Shown here: in pieces, positions 26,056 through 38,179 of the stretch
Layout of the letters: each line of letters starts with the position of its first letter
How positions within the stretch are numbered: position 1 is the stretch's first letter
Source: Archilochus colubris
Taxonomy: Eukaryota > Chordata > Aves > Apodiformes > Trochilidae
Direction: 5' to 3'
Assembly (NCBI GenBank): GCA_023079485.1
Contig: CM041084.1
Location: forward strand, 98,870,467 to 98,934,466
Length of the DNA stretch: 64,000 bases
Position numbers and translations under genes: made by a program
The notes under the pieces: model-generated
What the model saw: the letters and a program-made list of their open reading frames with translations, nothing else
The model's database searches: none
Told to the model about the DNA's origin: nothing

Positions 26056-26128
26056 AATATTTTGGATTTGAAAGTACAGATGAGTTCCTTGGTGTCCAGA
26101 TTACATGCCTAGTAGAGTCTACTGTCAT
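25823..26128 (-). pseudogene. CR1 ORF2 C-terminal remnant with a foreign start
   Basis: A 101-codon open frame. From about residue 29 it reads CR1 reverse-transcriptase C-terminal sequence. The first residues come from the stretch between the CR1 and the neighbouring LTR, and the ATG itself lies in the first six bases of the LTR on the opposite strand. No catalytic motif remains. Confidence 0.75.
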
Positions 26129-26667
26129 GGTTTAACCACTGTAGGCTGCTTAGCACCATACAGCCACTCACTTCTCCCTAGTGAGATGAGGGAGAAAATC
26201 TGAAAGGTGAATGCAAAAACCTGTGGGTTAAGACAAAGGCAGTTTAATGAATAAAGCAAAACCAGGAATTAATCCTTGACATTAGAAGGCAGGTGTTCAG
26301 ACATCTTCAGGAAAACAGGGCTCCATCACATGTAATGGCTACTTGGAAAGAAAAGCAACTCCAAATGTCCCTCCCCTACTCCCTGTTCTCCCAAATTTTA
26401 CTGCTAAGGATGATGCCATATGGTATGGGATATCCCTTTGGCCAGTTGGGGTCAGCTGTCCCACCTGTGTCCCTTACCAACTTCTTGTGCATCCCCAGCC
26501 TATAAGCTGGTGGGGTGGTGTGAGAAGCAGAAAAGAGGCCTGGGCTCTGCTCAGCAATAACTACAACAGTCCCTGCATTATCAACACTGTTTTTAGCACA
26601 AACCCAAAATATAGCCACATATGATATAATATGAAAAAAATTAACTCTTTCCCAATCCAAAGCAGTG
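26123..26667 (+). mobile_element. avian endogenous retroviral LTR (solo)
   Basis: It starts TGTCATGGTTTAACCACTG and keeps the order of blocks known from a widespread bird LTR family: TTAGCACCATACAGCC, GAGGGAGAAAATC, GTGGGTTAAGAC, TTTAATGAA, ATATGGTATGGGATA, TTGGCCAGTTGGGGTCAGC, CAACTTCTTGTGCATC, and ATTAACTCTTTCCCA near the end. No gag, pol or env sequence follows, so it is a solo LTR. It is shortened and diverged. The right boundary and target duplication are uncertain (TCTAC occurs just left and again near 26687-26691). Confidence 0.85.
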
Positions 26668-26999
26668 CATCTGCATCCATTTCATTCTACATGTAGTATG
26701 AGTACTAGGTAGAATGTAGCAAATAAGATGAATTCTGTCATTAATATGATTAAAAAAATATATTTTTATTCTGTTGCAACTGGACCAGGAGAAGTTACCA
26801 CCAGCCAGAGCTGGTGTGTCCTAAGATGTAATTTCCTCCATTTCTATGACAGATAATTTCCTGTAAGAGCCTTTAACAGAAGTTTGTTCTTCTGAAACAC
26901 TTGCCAGAAGTTTATTGAAATGTGTCATCTAAAATATCCTTGTATATATATATTCTGCACTTTTCACTAAGATTTCTAAGATCTACTAGATCATCATCT
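26668..26999. other. unique intronic sequence
   Basis: No gene or repeat recognised apart from a short TA run near 26943-26954. Confidence 0.5.
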
Positions 27000-27278
27000 T
27001 CACCAGTAACTACCTGAATTCTTCTTCAGTGTAAGATTCTTGCTTAACTGTCTAATTCTCAGCTGCATTATAGTATTCACCAGTTTGCCAAGTGTGGAAG
27101 TCAGATTTATTGGTCTGTCATTCTCTGACTTCCTGTAATCTATTTCTCTAGAGAATTTTACAGAATATACAACACAGTGTATTGGAAGTTTGCATTTTAA
27201 TTTCTTTAGAAAACCACCTGATTTTGGTGCAAACGTGACACTTTTATAGGACGCTATCTGTTCCTCTTCCATTTCCAC
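27000..27278 (-). pseudogene. possible old LINE reverse-transcriptase remnant
   Basis: A 92-codon minus-strand ORF has SENDRPINLTSTLGKLVNTI at residues 51-70. This resembles the LINE RT fingers motif of the NYRPISLTS..GK type. The following MQLRIRQLSKN would fit the helix after it. The rest of the ORF shows no clear RT features. A chance match is possible; if real, it is much older than the CR1 copies nearby. Confidence 0.4.
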
Positions 27279-30216
27279 ATTGGAATAGGTTTTTTTGAAT
27301 ATAGCAGTTGGTTTGGTTTTTTTTTCAGAAAGAACTAAGTTTCATGGCTGTGTGGCATACTACATCACGGTATGTTCTTCAAACACCAGGAAACTTATAG
27401 GAGCAAATTTCTTCCATGAATAATTTGCTTTTCCATCTTTTTTTCTCCAAGCACTTCTGATAAAGAGGGAACAAAACTCTGCTCCTGCATAGGTTACTTC
27501 TGCTCTATGCAGGCAGAGGGGCTCAGCAGTTGATACCACTTGCGTTTTTGAAATGCAAAGTTGAAACACCAATGCATTCCAGAGCAGGGGCTTTGCAGCT
27601 TCAATGAAATGCATTATGTTGTGCTAAAGAAACTGGTGCAAAATCCTTAAAAAGATGTTAAACTCTTACAGAGTTCTCCTGCCTGAGCTGAGACAGCCTT
27701 TCGAGCTATTGGGAAAGTTTTGCCAAGGGCAGAAATTCACAGTGCAGCTTCCACTGCAAGTTCAGTCACATACTTTGGCACACTTTCCTTCCTTGAGAAA
27801 ACATCACTGTGTAGGGTTTGGTTTGCCATAACTGTATTAGTCTTATTTACATGGCCTTCTAGCCTTCCCTTCTCACTCTGCCTTGCATCAAATTTGTTTG
27901 CTGCTTATGAATATACCTAAGTACTAAATGGAGAAAATTATTTACATCCTAGTAAGTATAGATTTTTTTAAAAAAGATAAATGGGTTTCAGCTCTGTATC
28001 ACGGGACCTGCTGTCATCTCCCTTTACTTGGGAGCTGTTTTGACTTCCTATTGTTGAAGAAGCTTAGCACTAGAAAAACCTGGGGTTTATGACCATGGAA
28101 GAGGAACGAGGAAAGAAAATTGCAAGCAATGCTTCTAACAGATAATAATGGCTGAATTAATTTGAATTCTAAATAAATGTGAAGAGTTGGTAGCAAACAT
28201 GGAAAAGTCTGGTTCCTCAGGGGAAGTAACTGGAACTCTGTATTAAAAGCCTCAAATCTTCTTGAGAAAGAAGAGCTCTGGCTTACAATTGCACAGTGTT
28301 CATATGCTCTAGTATCTGAAATATTTATTTCTTGTATTTAGCTTTGTACAGTTACCTGTCAAATTAACAAGCAGGCGTCAAGTAGACGTTGTGGGCTTTG
28401 AAAGCTTATGAGAATAATCTGGAAAAATGAATGGCTGATTTCTGAGTCTTGTCTGACAAAATATTTTGTTAACAAAATGGGTAAATTGCCTGTGTAAACT
28501 TGCAAGTCAGAGATTATGAATAGCTTGAAGGGTGGAATTGTCTCATGAAGCAGAGGATTCAAGTCAGTTCTAGAAGTATTCTGGGCATGAAAACTTCTAG
28601 GAAAAAACAGGAAGTCCTGCAAGAAGCTAGAGCAAGTAAGTATTTGTTATCCTATGTAGCACTTTTTATATTTTCATTTCTAAATCAGGTTTTTTGTTTT
28701 GGGATTTTTTTTGTTGTTGTTAGGTTTGGGATTTGTTTTTGGGTTTTGTTTGGTTTTTTTCCTTATTTTTTTTTTGGTTGGGTTTTGACTGTGTTTTGGT
28801 TTTTTGACTGTGTTTACCCTAGTCTGGTTGGCATTACTGCAGAGTCTATCTCTAAACTGACTTTTTCTCCTTCTTAGAGCTCTGTAGCATTTTACAAAGA
28901 GAGACAAACAGGAGAAATTAAAGGAAATACATTATATGAATAAATATAAAGAAACGTGCATTTGATATTGAGAAATACAGCCTGGAAAAATATGTCATAT
29001 TTTACTTTAAAAAGCAATGTAAAAAAGTCCAGGTAATTATGTATTTTGTAATAAACTGTTAAAAATTCTTGTGGTTTTATGGTCTAAGAAAGAACTTAAT
29101 GTTAAATTCAGAGGAATACTTTGCAGTACAAAAAAAGTAGCTTGAAATTAAGGAATCGTGCCTTTTTTGTAAATTTATTAGAAAAATATTGTTGCGTGTA
29201 GCTGATTGCAACATTGGGCTACATACGGGAATAATTGTCATGTTCAGGAAAGCATGGACAAAAATGTTTAAACATTGGGAAACTTTTGCTGGAAGTTATG
29301 AATCTGAAATCTTGTACTTCTCTGCTCTGGATTTAGCTGTGGCTGCTTAGGCACATAGCTTTAACCATGGATAGAAATAATAGCATGAAATCTTGAGCTG
29401 CTGTTTGTGGATATGCATTCTAAAGCTTGGGCCTGGGAAGGTATAGAATAGATCACTGCACTAGTTAATTGCTATTTTCATCTTGGTGTTGAAAATCCAG
29501 CATATGAAACAAGTTGGTTTGTATTTTTGCAGTGATGATGTTTGCCCACTGTTGAAGACCTTGAGTCTTCTCAAGGTAGAAGATGGTGCTGAAATGTAAA
29601 GGACTCTGGGAAATAAAAAAAAAACCAAACCAACAACATTTCCTAGTAAGCTAAATATAGACATACTGATAACTGTGCTGACTGTGCAGTAGAAGGATAG
29701 GTGAAGCTTTCAAGAAAGGAAGAAGTATATTTTGTTTTTATTTTGGGTAGAAAATGATAGCACTTTCTTAATCATTAAAAGAATTCCTGGCAGCTTCAGG
29801 ATGATAAAAAAGCTAATGCTTAGGAGTCTACGTAAGGAGTATATGTAAGTATATTAGTGACTAACAGCCAATATTCAGTTTTTTTACTTGATGGATCAAT
29901 GGCTTGTTGTTGCATTGTATACAATGAAGAATACATAATAATACAGTCCTTCCAAACGGCTGCCTTCCTCTATCCCTTGTTCATAACTTTGTCCATTTGT
30001 CCCCCACTGCATTTTAGCATACAGGAGGCTGAACCTCTATGCTTTGCTCTACTCTGTGTGTAGAAATACTGCAGATATTTTACTCCAAGGAAAGATTACC
30101 AGTTATATCTATTATTAAACGTATAGCATCATTCTTACAGAATCTGAAACTGGAGAGTGCTGATTCTCTGCACCTCCAAAAGTGCACAGGGAAGAGCAGA
30201 ACTGAAAACATTGATG
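27279..30216. other. unique intronic sequence
   Basis: No gene recognised. The 110-codon + ORF at 28545-28877 is produced by a G/T-only tract and is not considered coding. Confidence 0.55.
28689..28815. repeat. GT-rich low-complexity tract
   Basis: About 125 bases almost entirely of G and T on the + strand (TTTTGGG, GTTTTGTTTGG words), open on both strands for lack of stop codons. Confidence 0.85.
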
Positions 30217-30559
30217 TTCACCCTGGAGAGGAGAAGGCTTTCCAGTACCTGAAGGGGCCTAAGGGAAAGCTAGAGAAGGACTTTTTACATCATGTAGCTG
30301 TAGAACAAGGGGTGATGGCTTTAAAGTTGAAGAGAGTAGATTTCAGTTGGACATTAGAAAGAAATTCCTTAGTGTGAGGATGGTGAGACATTCGCACAGG
30401 TTGCTAAGGGAAGTTGTGAATGCCCATGCTCTGGAAGTGTTCAAGGCCAGGCTGGAGGGGGCTTTGATCAGCCTGGTCCTGTGGGAGGTGTCCCTGCCCA
30501 TGGCAGGGGTCTTGGAGCTAGATGATCTCTAAGGTCCCTTCCTACCCAAACTATGCACT
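30217..30559 (+). mobile_element. CR1 LINE 3' end, sense orientation
   Basis: It begins with the CR1 segment TTCACCCTGGAGAGGAGAAGG and runs through CCAGTACCTGAAGGGGCC, ACATTAGAAAGAAATTCC and GGTGTCCCTGCCCATGGCAG to the 3' end near AAGGTCCCTTCC. The usual segment between GAGAAGG and TTCCAGTACC is missing, a small internal deletion. Coding remnants include ERNSLV and FKARLEGALISLVLWE. Confidence 0.9.
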
Positions 30560-33500
30560 TCAAACAGAGCTGAACAAAGGTGGGATTTCTTTTATTTGGG
30601 AAATTATGATGTTTTGATATGTTCTTTTTTTTTTTTTTCTTGAAGATCATATGACCCCCAAACTTCCAAATTTTTCCAAAGGGCAGATGTTTTGAATTAA
30701 ATGTCTGCTTAAATTCCTGCCCCAAGCTGCCCTGATCTGTACTGTAGATATTTTTGACAGACATTTGGAACCATGGAGCAGGAGATTAAAGTCTTGAGAC
30801 CCTGGTTCCAGCTAGGCTCTGAGGTGATGCTAGGTTTCCTGATGAAAAATCAAGAAGTTAAGATTTGATAGCTCAAACAAATTCTGTGAGACTCACCCTG
30901 TCTGCAGTGCAGAAGTTTACTGCCACCAAGTCTCATTCTTAGAGCTCTTTAGTTTTATGTTTGTCACTTACTGATGACGTGGTTTATTAAAAAAAGAAAT
31001 CCTGCAAGGCTGTAATGGAATATCTTTATTAACTGAAGTGTCACTAGTTCAGGATAAAGGCACACTAATATTTATTGCTCACAGTATGCTATCAAAGGTT
31101 ATATGAAAAGTCACTTGTGCTGTGGTATTTCATCTTTTGTGATCTAAGTAAGAAGCACTGTGTAAAAAAACTTTCTAGCAAAACTGTTGAAGTAGAACTG
31201 AAGTGTTGCATCAGTTTAGGATACGTTAGGATTATCAAAATCCTAAAGAGATGTAAGGATTATCAAAAAAGCAGCTGATTTCAGAAAATACAATAAGGTT
31301 AATTTAAAGAAATAATCCCACTGCAAAGTAATAAAAGCTTCATGTAAGACCTCCAAACACTCATAAAATGAAACCATGCAGCACATGTATGATCATGGTG
31401 AAGGAATTACACTGTTGGTGGAATAGTAAATGGTCTTAAATTAATTTTTAGAATCTGTTATTTTCCTTCTCTACTTTTCCTTTCCTCGTATTGTTATGGC
31501 ATGCAGAATGAACACTGACATGGATGCTGACTTTTTGAACTTACCACCTTCTACTTATAGATGTTTAGTACTAACTATTAAAAGATCAGGATAAATTGTT
31601 AGCAATCTTACTCTTTTTGTTAGAGAATCAACCAAATTTTTTGTTGTGTCCCGTCCGTTAGGTCAGAAAGAAAAAAATGGTGTGGAATTAAAATGCATCT
31701 TGCAAACAACTGGAAATATGATGCAGTAGGATATGATATAATACAATAAACTCTTCACAATAGCTCTTCACTAGGACTCTTGGTCGGATTATATTGTAAA
31801 AGCTAATATATGGGACTTTAAAGCAGGCCTCAGTCACAATTGTCCATCCAGTTATTCAGTGCCCTATTAGCACACCCTTTTGGAAGAAGCTCTTATGAAG
31901 TTCCAGACATACAAAAGTTTAATTCTGTCATACTCTGCTGTTTTAGGGAATGAGGTAGCAGAAAAGATCACAGGACTGTCTATGTAAGCATGAATGCACT
32001 GTTTTTCTGAGCTGGAAATGATGTGAGCAGCAGGCTCCATCTTTTGCATACAACTGTGATGCAGGCAGGCAAGAGGCACATGTGCTTGTTGAAGGCAAGA
32101 GGCCTAGTTGGACACGTTCAAATAGTTGTACTGAGGTTACATGCCTGTGGCTAGGGGGGACGTACCATCACTAATCCATCTTGGCTGGATTACCTTTGAA
32201 AAATAAGAAATGGATTCCTCTGCCACGTGTGAAAAATATTTGGCTCTCTTGAGTCCAGTTTAGCATTGCAGCTGGGATGGAGAGAGACAGTAATGAAGGC
32301 TTTGCATCCTCACTGGCTTCTTGTAGGCTTGATTGGAGGGGGGAAAAGCCCTTTCCCAGGAGCCTTCTGGAGGGCCAAGGAGGCTCAAGCAACCTCCCTG
32401 TTTATTTCTAAGATACACTGAGATGTGTTTCTTAAGCTACATCATGGGTTTAGGTCCCAGTGGGTGCTATTAGGAATGATACGTTGTACCTGAAAGCAAA
32501 ACCATTTTTCTTAGTCTTCTAGAGCAATTCTGAGGCAAAGCTGTTCTCTCTTTCCATCCACCTGGTGGGTGGTTTGCTGGGGCAGGTGGCACCATGCTTG
32601 TGTGAGTAACATCAGAGCCCAGCACTCAAGCAACAAACCCAAGTGTTTGTCAGAAGATTCTTCTTATTTTGGTCTTGATGGACATATGTAAGTTTATACA
32701 TCTTAGACAAAACTGGAAGGAATAAGTGTTGTGATTTCTGGTGTGAGCTGGGGTGATGTTCTCTCTTGTGTCTGTTCTGTCCATCCAGCTTTCTGAACAA
32801 TATGCATTCTGAACAATTTCTCTGTGGGACAGTCAGCTTCAGCTTATGTCCCCATGAAAATGTCTTTCATGTTAGGGCAACTGAAACTTAAGGTATGTGT
32901 TAGCAAAAGGATTTCAACTGTGAGGGAATTAGAATAAATTAAAATTAAAGGCTGACAGAAATCACTGTAAGCAGCTTTGTTTTATTTCAAGAGTTGAGTG
33001 TCAGCTCTTTTCTCACCAGCTCAGATCTGTACCTATGCAGTTAATATTTTCTTTGTGTAATTTAGAATTAAGTTTCCAGTAGAAAGAAAAGTGTCCGTAA
33101 AATACAGTTAAATGGGTTTATGCAAACCCCACTATGAACTGAAACTCATCCCTTATCCAAATCTGTCACTGCTTTGGCATGAATTGTGTAACCAGTTACT
33201 CACTAATTTTTAGTACTCCCATTTCTCTCAACTTGTTGATGTCGCTCCAAAACTTTTGAAATCAGGGGCATAGTATTTTCTTACTTTTCTCCAAATACTT
33301 CTTGTGTCTAGTTTGTGCTGGCACAGATGAGTGCAGTGCAGGCAAAGGGCTTCTGTTCTGCAGGATCTGATGGTGTTGCTGTCCCAGCAATGGCCATGAA
33401 GGGAGCAGCCCTTGAAGGATGCTGTAGCCTGCACTGAATATGTCAAGCTGTCTTTATTTCCACCAGTGTACGGAGACACTATTTATTATCATGGGCCTTA

Positions 33501-35665
33501 ATAGTCCCTTAAAATTTCCCCTAACTCAGTGCAGAAAGAGATTTTTTTTTCAACATTTCAGTATTTCAGGAGCTGTATTTTCAACATTTTCTACAGTTCC
33601 TAAAAGGAAGACAATTGCAAAAAATAAGGCTTCTATAGAGAAATGCCTTTTCTAATCTACAATTCAAATATGTTTTTTTCAGCCTATAAAGTCTGAAATT
33701 GAGTTATGTTTTGGAGAAATGTGAGATTTGAAATATTGAAGGATGTTCGTTGGCTAATTGGTTTTTTTTTTGTTTTTTTTTTTTTCCTTTGGAGGCCGCT
33801 GAAACAGTGTTATCAATAAATTTCCAAAGTGAAAAGTCCAGCATCTGGTATCTATTGAATTTCTAACTCCTAAGCACTAAGGAGAGTTTATGACCCAGAA
33901 CTTCAGAAATCACCAGACCATCTTTAATATCTGTACATTTTAACACATCTGTTAATCCAGTGGAGTTTGTGTTGTCAAACTTTCTTCACCTTTTAAATGC
34001 ATCATTTTATTAGTATATTCTGAAGAGCAGCTCTCATAATACTGTAAGCGTGGAACACGGTGATGCAGAAACAAACCAGCAAATATTGAAACTAGCAGTC
34101 TTTGGATTGCATTACATATGAAATCATATTGTAAAAATATTTCATAAAATGCAGCTCATCATATGTGAATTCTCATAATGGATTTGACATGAATTATTTT
34201 GTTATTTATGCTTTTACAGTGCTTGTTGTGCTAACCCAGTACACCCAGCCAGCTTCTGTGTGGCAAAAATAGCTCTTGTCTAAAGAATTTAAAATTTAGT
34301 CTTTTTCTGGTAATGCTTGTTGGCCCAGGTTGTCCACTGTCTATGAGGACTCTGGTGTCTTACCAGTAAAGATTAGTGAATAAGTCATACAAAAGATGTA
34401 TCTAGTGAATGTAGCTTCCCTTTAAGGTCTCAGAAATTCATATGTAAACTCACTCTTGCCATTTTTTTTTTTTGTTTGTTTGCAACTCTTTATTTTTAAA
34501 AATACAGGCAAGTTCATTACAGGCATCTGGTATTCAAAATCTGCAGAAAATATAGAGAACATGTAACAAAACTTATAAGGCTGATGGAGTGAGATAGTCT
34601 AAAATGTTTTTCTAGAATTCTTGAATCATGTTTATCTGATTTTCTTTATAAACTATTTGAAGCATCAACAACATGCTTAACTATAAAACATACTAAGCAA
34701 AAAGTTGATTTACTGGTTAGATACAGAATAAGAATTGTCATCTTCTTCCTAGTAGCTACTTGTAACAGACACATGCAGAATACTTGTGAATTAAAGAGAC
34801 TGCAGTTTGAGGGGACTTTTCCCAGGTATATCCTGCTAGTTCTGCCCTCTGTAGTCTTGGCTTTATTTGTAACCTTGGGTAAGAATTCTAGCAGTGCTGT
34901 TTTTAATGTGTAAATTAAAAAAAAATCCTCAAATGCATGAAGCAGATGATGTAAAATCTAGGTATAAAATGCTTTTGAAATAGGACTTCTACTGCACATG
35001 GGTCAGGTAAGGTGATGTTTAATGTTGTTTTTTATCAGTAATACAACTTAGTCTTAAAGATGCATATTTTCTGAAATACTAATGGTTTACTTTATTTATT
35101 CATACCTTGCAAGTTTGGCTGCCTGTGATTAAGCTGAGTGTTTCCTAGAGGATTTATAAGGCATTTTCTAAGTCTTCGTCAATCTTTTTCTATTGGCTTT
35201 TGGCTATAGATAACCAATAAATGTTTGAGGAACTATGACCAACTGTATCTGGCACAGAATTCTTCTGTGTACTGAAAATTATTTTAAAAAACCTCTAAAG
35301 GAAGAAAAAGAGGGCAGTCTGCACAAAGTAAAGTATTCATTTGAAAGTATGTCTGAACTGAGCCAAAATGAGGGTTTTGTGTGGTTATTCCCTCTCCCAT
35401 GTAATTTGTTTTGGAGAGATTGATTAGATTAAAAGTTTCATTTTCTCAAGACTGGAATTATCATTTATATTTTCTCTTTTTACCAGGTAACATGACAATA
35501 AGCATTTTGTTATTGATGTGAAATTGCCATCTGGAGACTTGAGTAACTTTTTTTTTTTTTTTTAATTCCAAGAAGGAAAAGGAAACTAGAGCAGTCATTG
35601 GGGCTGGTAATTAAGGAGTACTCAATGACACTGTAACTTAAGTATATTTTGTGTTATAATGTTGA
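30560..35665. other. unique AT-rich intronic sequence
   Basis: No gene, RNA or mobile element recognised. There are T-runs near 30625-30638, 33761-33785, 34461-34472 and 35548-35563. Confidence 0.55.
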
Positions 35666-35719
35666 CTTAAGGAGCAATCATGAGTTATTTTGCTTAAGGA
35701 ACAATCATGAGTGATGTGA
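35666..35719. repeat. 27-bp tandem duplication before the PIEZO2 exon
   Basis: Two adjacent units of 27 bases, both starting CTTAAGGA and sharing CAATCATGAGT, at 35666-35692 and 35693-35719, with a few differences. It ends 114 bases before the exon, outside the branch-point region. Confidence 0.9.
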
Positions 35720-35810
35720 AGATGACTTGTATATATATTCTTGGTCAAGATACTTTCACTGTTTTTGTACTGAAAACCTTTAAATAATGTTTAGATATTC
35801 ACCAGCTATA

Positions 35811-35833
35811 TGTTTGTCTATTTTATCTTTTAG
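35811..35833 (+). other. splice acceptor of the PIEZO2 exon
   Basis: A pyrimidine-rich run ending in TTTTAG lies directly before the exon. The AG at 35832-35833 gives an exon start that agrees in phase with the PIEZO2 reading frame. Without this choice the Gly-His-Thr-Gly start of the exon would not be in frame. Confidence 0.85.
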
Positions 35834-35959
35834 GGCATACAGGACGATTATTAAAATCTCTGTGTTTCACGAGTCTATCATTTCTGCTGCTGCACATCAT
35901 CTTTCAGATTACAATAAACAGTCTTGAAGCTGGAAAAACTATTCAACCTGGTTTTAACT
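35834..35959 (+). CDS. PIEZO2: PIEZO2 coding exon (N-terminal, probably exon 3)
   Basis: A 126-nt internal exon, starting with the last two bases of a split Gly codon and ending with the first base of a split Cys codon (phase 1 at both ends). It encodes 41 whole codons beginning HTGRLLKSLCF, then a hydrophobic run (SLSFLLLHIIF), then ITINSLEAGKTIQPGFN. From memory, human PIEZO2 has GHTGRLLKSLCF, SLSFLLLHIIF and SLEA at about residues 54-96 with exactly the same spacing; PIEZO1 has GHTGRLL but diverges soon after, so PIEZO2 is preferred. PIEZO2 is a very large trimeric plasma-membrane mechanosensitive cation channel used in touch and proprioception. This piece covers part of the first transmembrane helices of the blade. 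Differences from human cluster at the C-terminal end of the exon, in the extracellular loop region. It was missed by length-filtered ORF calling because it is short. Seen: the ORF and splice sites. Known: the family match. Inferred: the exon number. Confidence 0.93.
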
Positions 35960-35966
35960 GTGAGTA
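35957..35966 (+). other. splice donor of the PIEZO2 exon
   Basis: The exon ends AACT and is followed by GTGAGTAA, a near-consensus U1 donor starting at 35960. Reading through the donor meets a TAA stop after two more codons, so the exon must be spliced here. The split Cys codon (T plus the next exon) agrees with the Asn-Cys found in human PIEZO2. Confidence 0.88.
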
Positions 35967-37943
35967 AAACCTTTTAGTTTTTATTATAATTTTAAGCATC
36001 TAAATGCTTCAGTGGTTTGAAAGTGAAGGGTTGATGTGAAGCCACTTAACATTGTGCTCCTGTGGGTTTGCAGCTTGCTTCTGTTTCCCAGCTGCCTGCT
36101 TTAAGAATTACTGGGTAGGAGGGCAAGAAGACTATATGGGTTTCAGAAATGAGAGTAGTATTAACTATTTTGCTCCCACCAGACGTATACATTCCTTTTG
36201 GGTTTAGCACTATTTTCTAACTTCATTTAGGCTTTCTCAAAATTGCCTCAGAACCTGAAGTGGCTACATGATCACGTTGTTAGATCATAATTCAATATAT
36301 TAAGAATAAAATGAGGTATAGTAATGAAAAGCCCTCTACCCATGTATTATGCCTCTGTCTCATGGAACAGACTGTGTCTTAAGTTGTTAATCTAACTTAA
36401 TTTTAAATCTAGGCCCCAAGATTTATGTTTCTAAACAGTATTTGTCTCTTGCCTGTGTTGTATGGGAAGAAGGATTTTCAATTTTTATTTTTATTTATAT
36501 GTAAACACAACCTTAAGATATATTGTATGACATTTTGTATCATCCTCTCTCAGAAAATATTCTGTAATTCAGAAGCAAACGTTATTTGTGGTACAGAAGT
36601 TTATTAAAATATCTATCCAGTAATTTGTGTATGTAACCTCCAGGTAGAAACTATTTGTACTTGTCTTACAATGCTTACATTTAACATTTAAACCTGTCAA
36701 CCTACCTTTGATAAATGTCCATTTAATTTATCACAGAGCATGCTCCTGCCACTTGAGTAAACAGTTGTACTACAATTCAACACAAGAAACCTTATGTGAA
36801 GTAAAGGCTTTGACTTAAAGTAACAAAATCCTAAGGAAACTTGGAGCTAGCATTACCATTTCACCTTTAACTCAAACTATTTCTTAAAGTAAAAGGTATA
36901 ATTGTGTTTATGAAATATAAGTTTTAACTGGAATGTCTTGGGCTTTGTCAGTTCAAATCAGACACTTGGAGTCTAAAACTACTTTCTATTTCTCAAAAAT
37001 ATATATATTTGAATGTGTGAACTTGGATTACTTGCTTTCTGATATCTGTTCAACATTCTTAGAACTAAAAATACATAATTTTTACTTAAATTAGGGTAAT
37101 TGCATCAGCTAGACAGTGTTTATCTGTGTGGGCTTCTAGTTGTCCAAGAAAGAGATATAACCACTGACTTTTTCTTCCACCTCTGGTGGGAACTGGGCTC
37201 TAGAGTGAGGAACTGATTAAAAGAATTGCTTCATTCTGAAGTTTCCTCCTTAAAAAGAGCTGTTTATTAACAGCTACTGAGTGTAACAGCTTCCATTCTA
37301 TAATAATTATTATTAATAATCATTAATAATTATTTCCTTACTTGGGGCCTCTCAGGACTATGGGCACAGCTGTAGTGGTGAAGCCTCAGATTGCTCTCTG
37401 GTACCAAGGCCAGTTGAATCCCATCCTCGCCATTAAGCATTCTTTGACTCCTGGAGACAGAGGTTGGGTTGAAATTGCTTGTTGGGAACAGTCTTCATCC
37501 CACAGGAACCCCCAAACTGTGTGTTAGCTGTTCAGGAGATAAAAAGTTGGCAGACCAAAGTTGTTCCAAGGTTGTTTTAAGTGCTCAGCAACATGAGAAG
37601 GTATAAAAACTGTTGTGAATGAAAGTGACAGAAAAGGCCAAGGCCTTTGCAGACCAGGCAGTAAGATCAATTATTGTCATTAAATGGCACCAGAGCATAC
37701 ATGGTACTCCGTAGGTGAGGAGAAGACAGAATTCATTCTCCAGAAAATATTTTGGTTGTTCTGCTTGTAATTAATTAGTTAGTGACACAGCCCCGCTGTA
37801 TTCTCTGTTCCCTAGCTATTTGAATAATGCTTTGCAGACCTGACTACAGCAGTGTACTAAGCCAGAGCTGGAGGAACAACAAAGCAACATAGCATCACAG
37901 TGTTGCAGTCTCTACAGTTTAGAGTTAGCTGCTTATTCAACTT

Positions 37944-37944
<1 letters not shown>
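35967..37944. other. unique AT-rich intronic sequence
   Basis: No gene recognised. An AT-only self-complementary patch of ATTAATAAT words lies near 37301-37336. Confidence 0.5.

Positions 37945-37972
<28 letters not shown>
37945..37972. repeat. poly(T) run of 28
   Basis: Uninterrupted T run on the + strand. It could be the A-tail of a minus-strand retrocopy, but the adjoining sequence to the right is not a recognisable gene. Confidence 0.9.
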
Positions 37973-37975
<3 letters not shown>

Positions 37976-38179
37976 TCAATAAGAAATACAGATCCAGATT
38001 AAAGTCAAATATGAATAAAACATTATTTACAGCTTTTTTTCTTAACCTCTACGTGCTCCACTGAAATGATTCTACAGTCTTTTATAATTTGCAAGTTTTT
38101 CTCCCCCATTAGTCAAAATCTCCTGTATTCCTCTTTCAGCCTCATGTGGAAATGGAGAAAAACTTTCCATTAGTCTTTT

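Larger units (their letters stand above)
1..35833 (+). other. PIEZO2: inferred PIEZO2 intron upstream of the exon
   Basis: The exon at 35834 needs an upstream exon ending in ...Met-Gln-G. I looked for ATGCAAG followed by GT in this stretch and found none in a fitting context, so the whole stretch is read as one intron (probably intron 2). It holds repeats listed separately and AT-rich unique sequence. The intron assignment is inference from the absence of other exons; a small nested non-coding gene would not be visible to me. Confidence 0.7.

Noticed and set aside
28545..28907. 110-codon + ORF and 75-codon minus ORF over the same stretch
   Set aside because: Both come from a G/T-only tract that lacks stop codons; the translations are Phe/Val/Gly-rich or Asn/Lys/Pro-rich low complexity.
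37945..38060. 28-T run as the tail of a minus-strand retrocopy
   Set aside because: The adjoining sequence to the right shows no gene; the diverged CR1 begins only further on.
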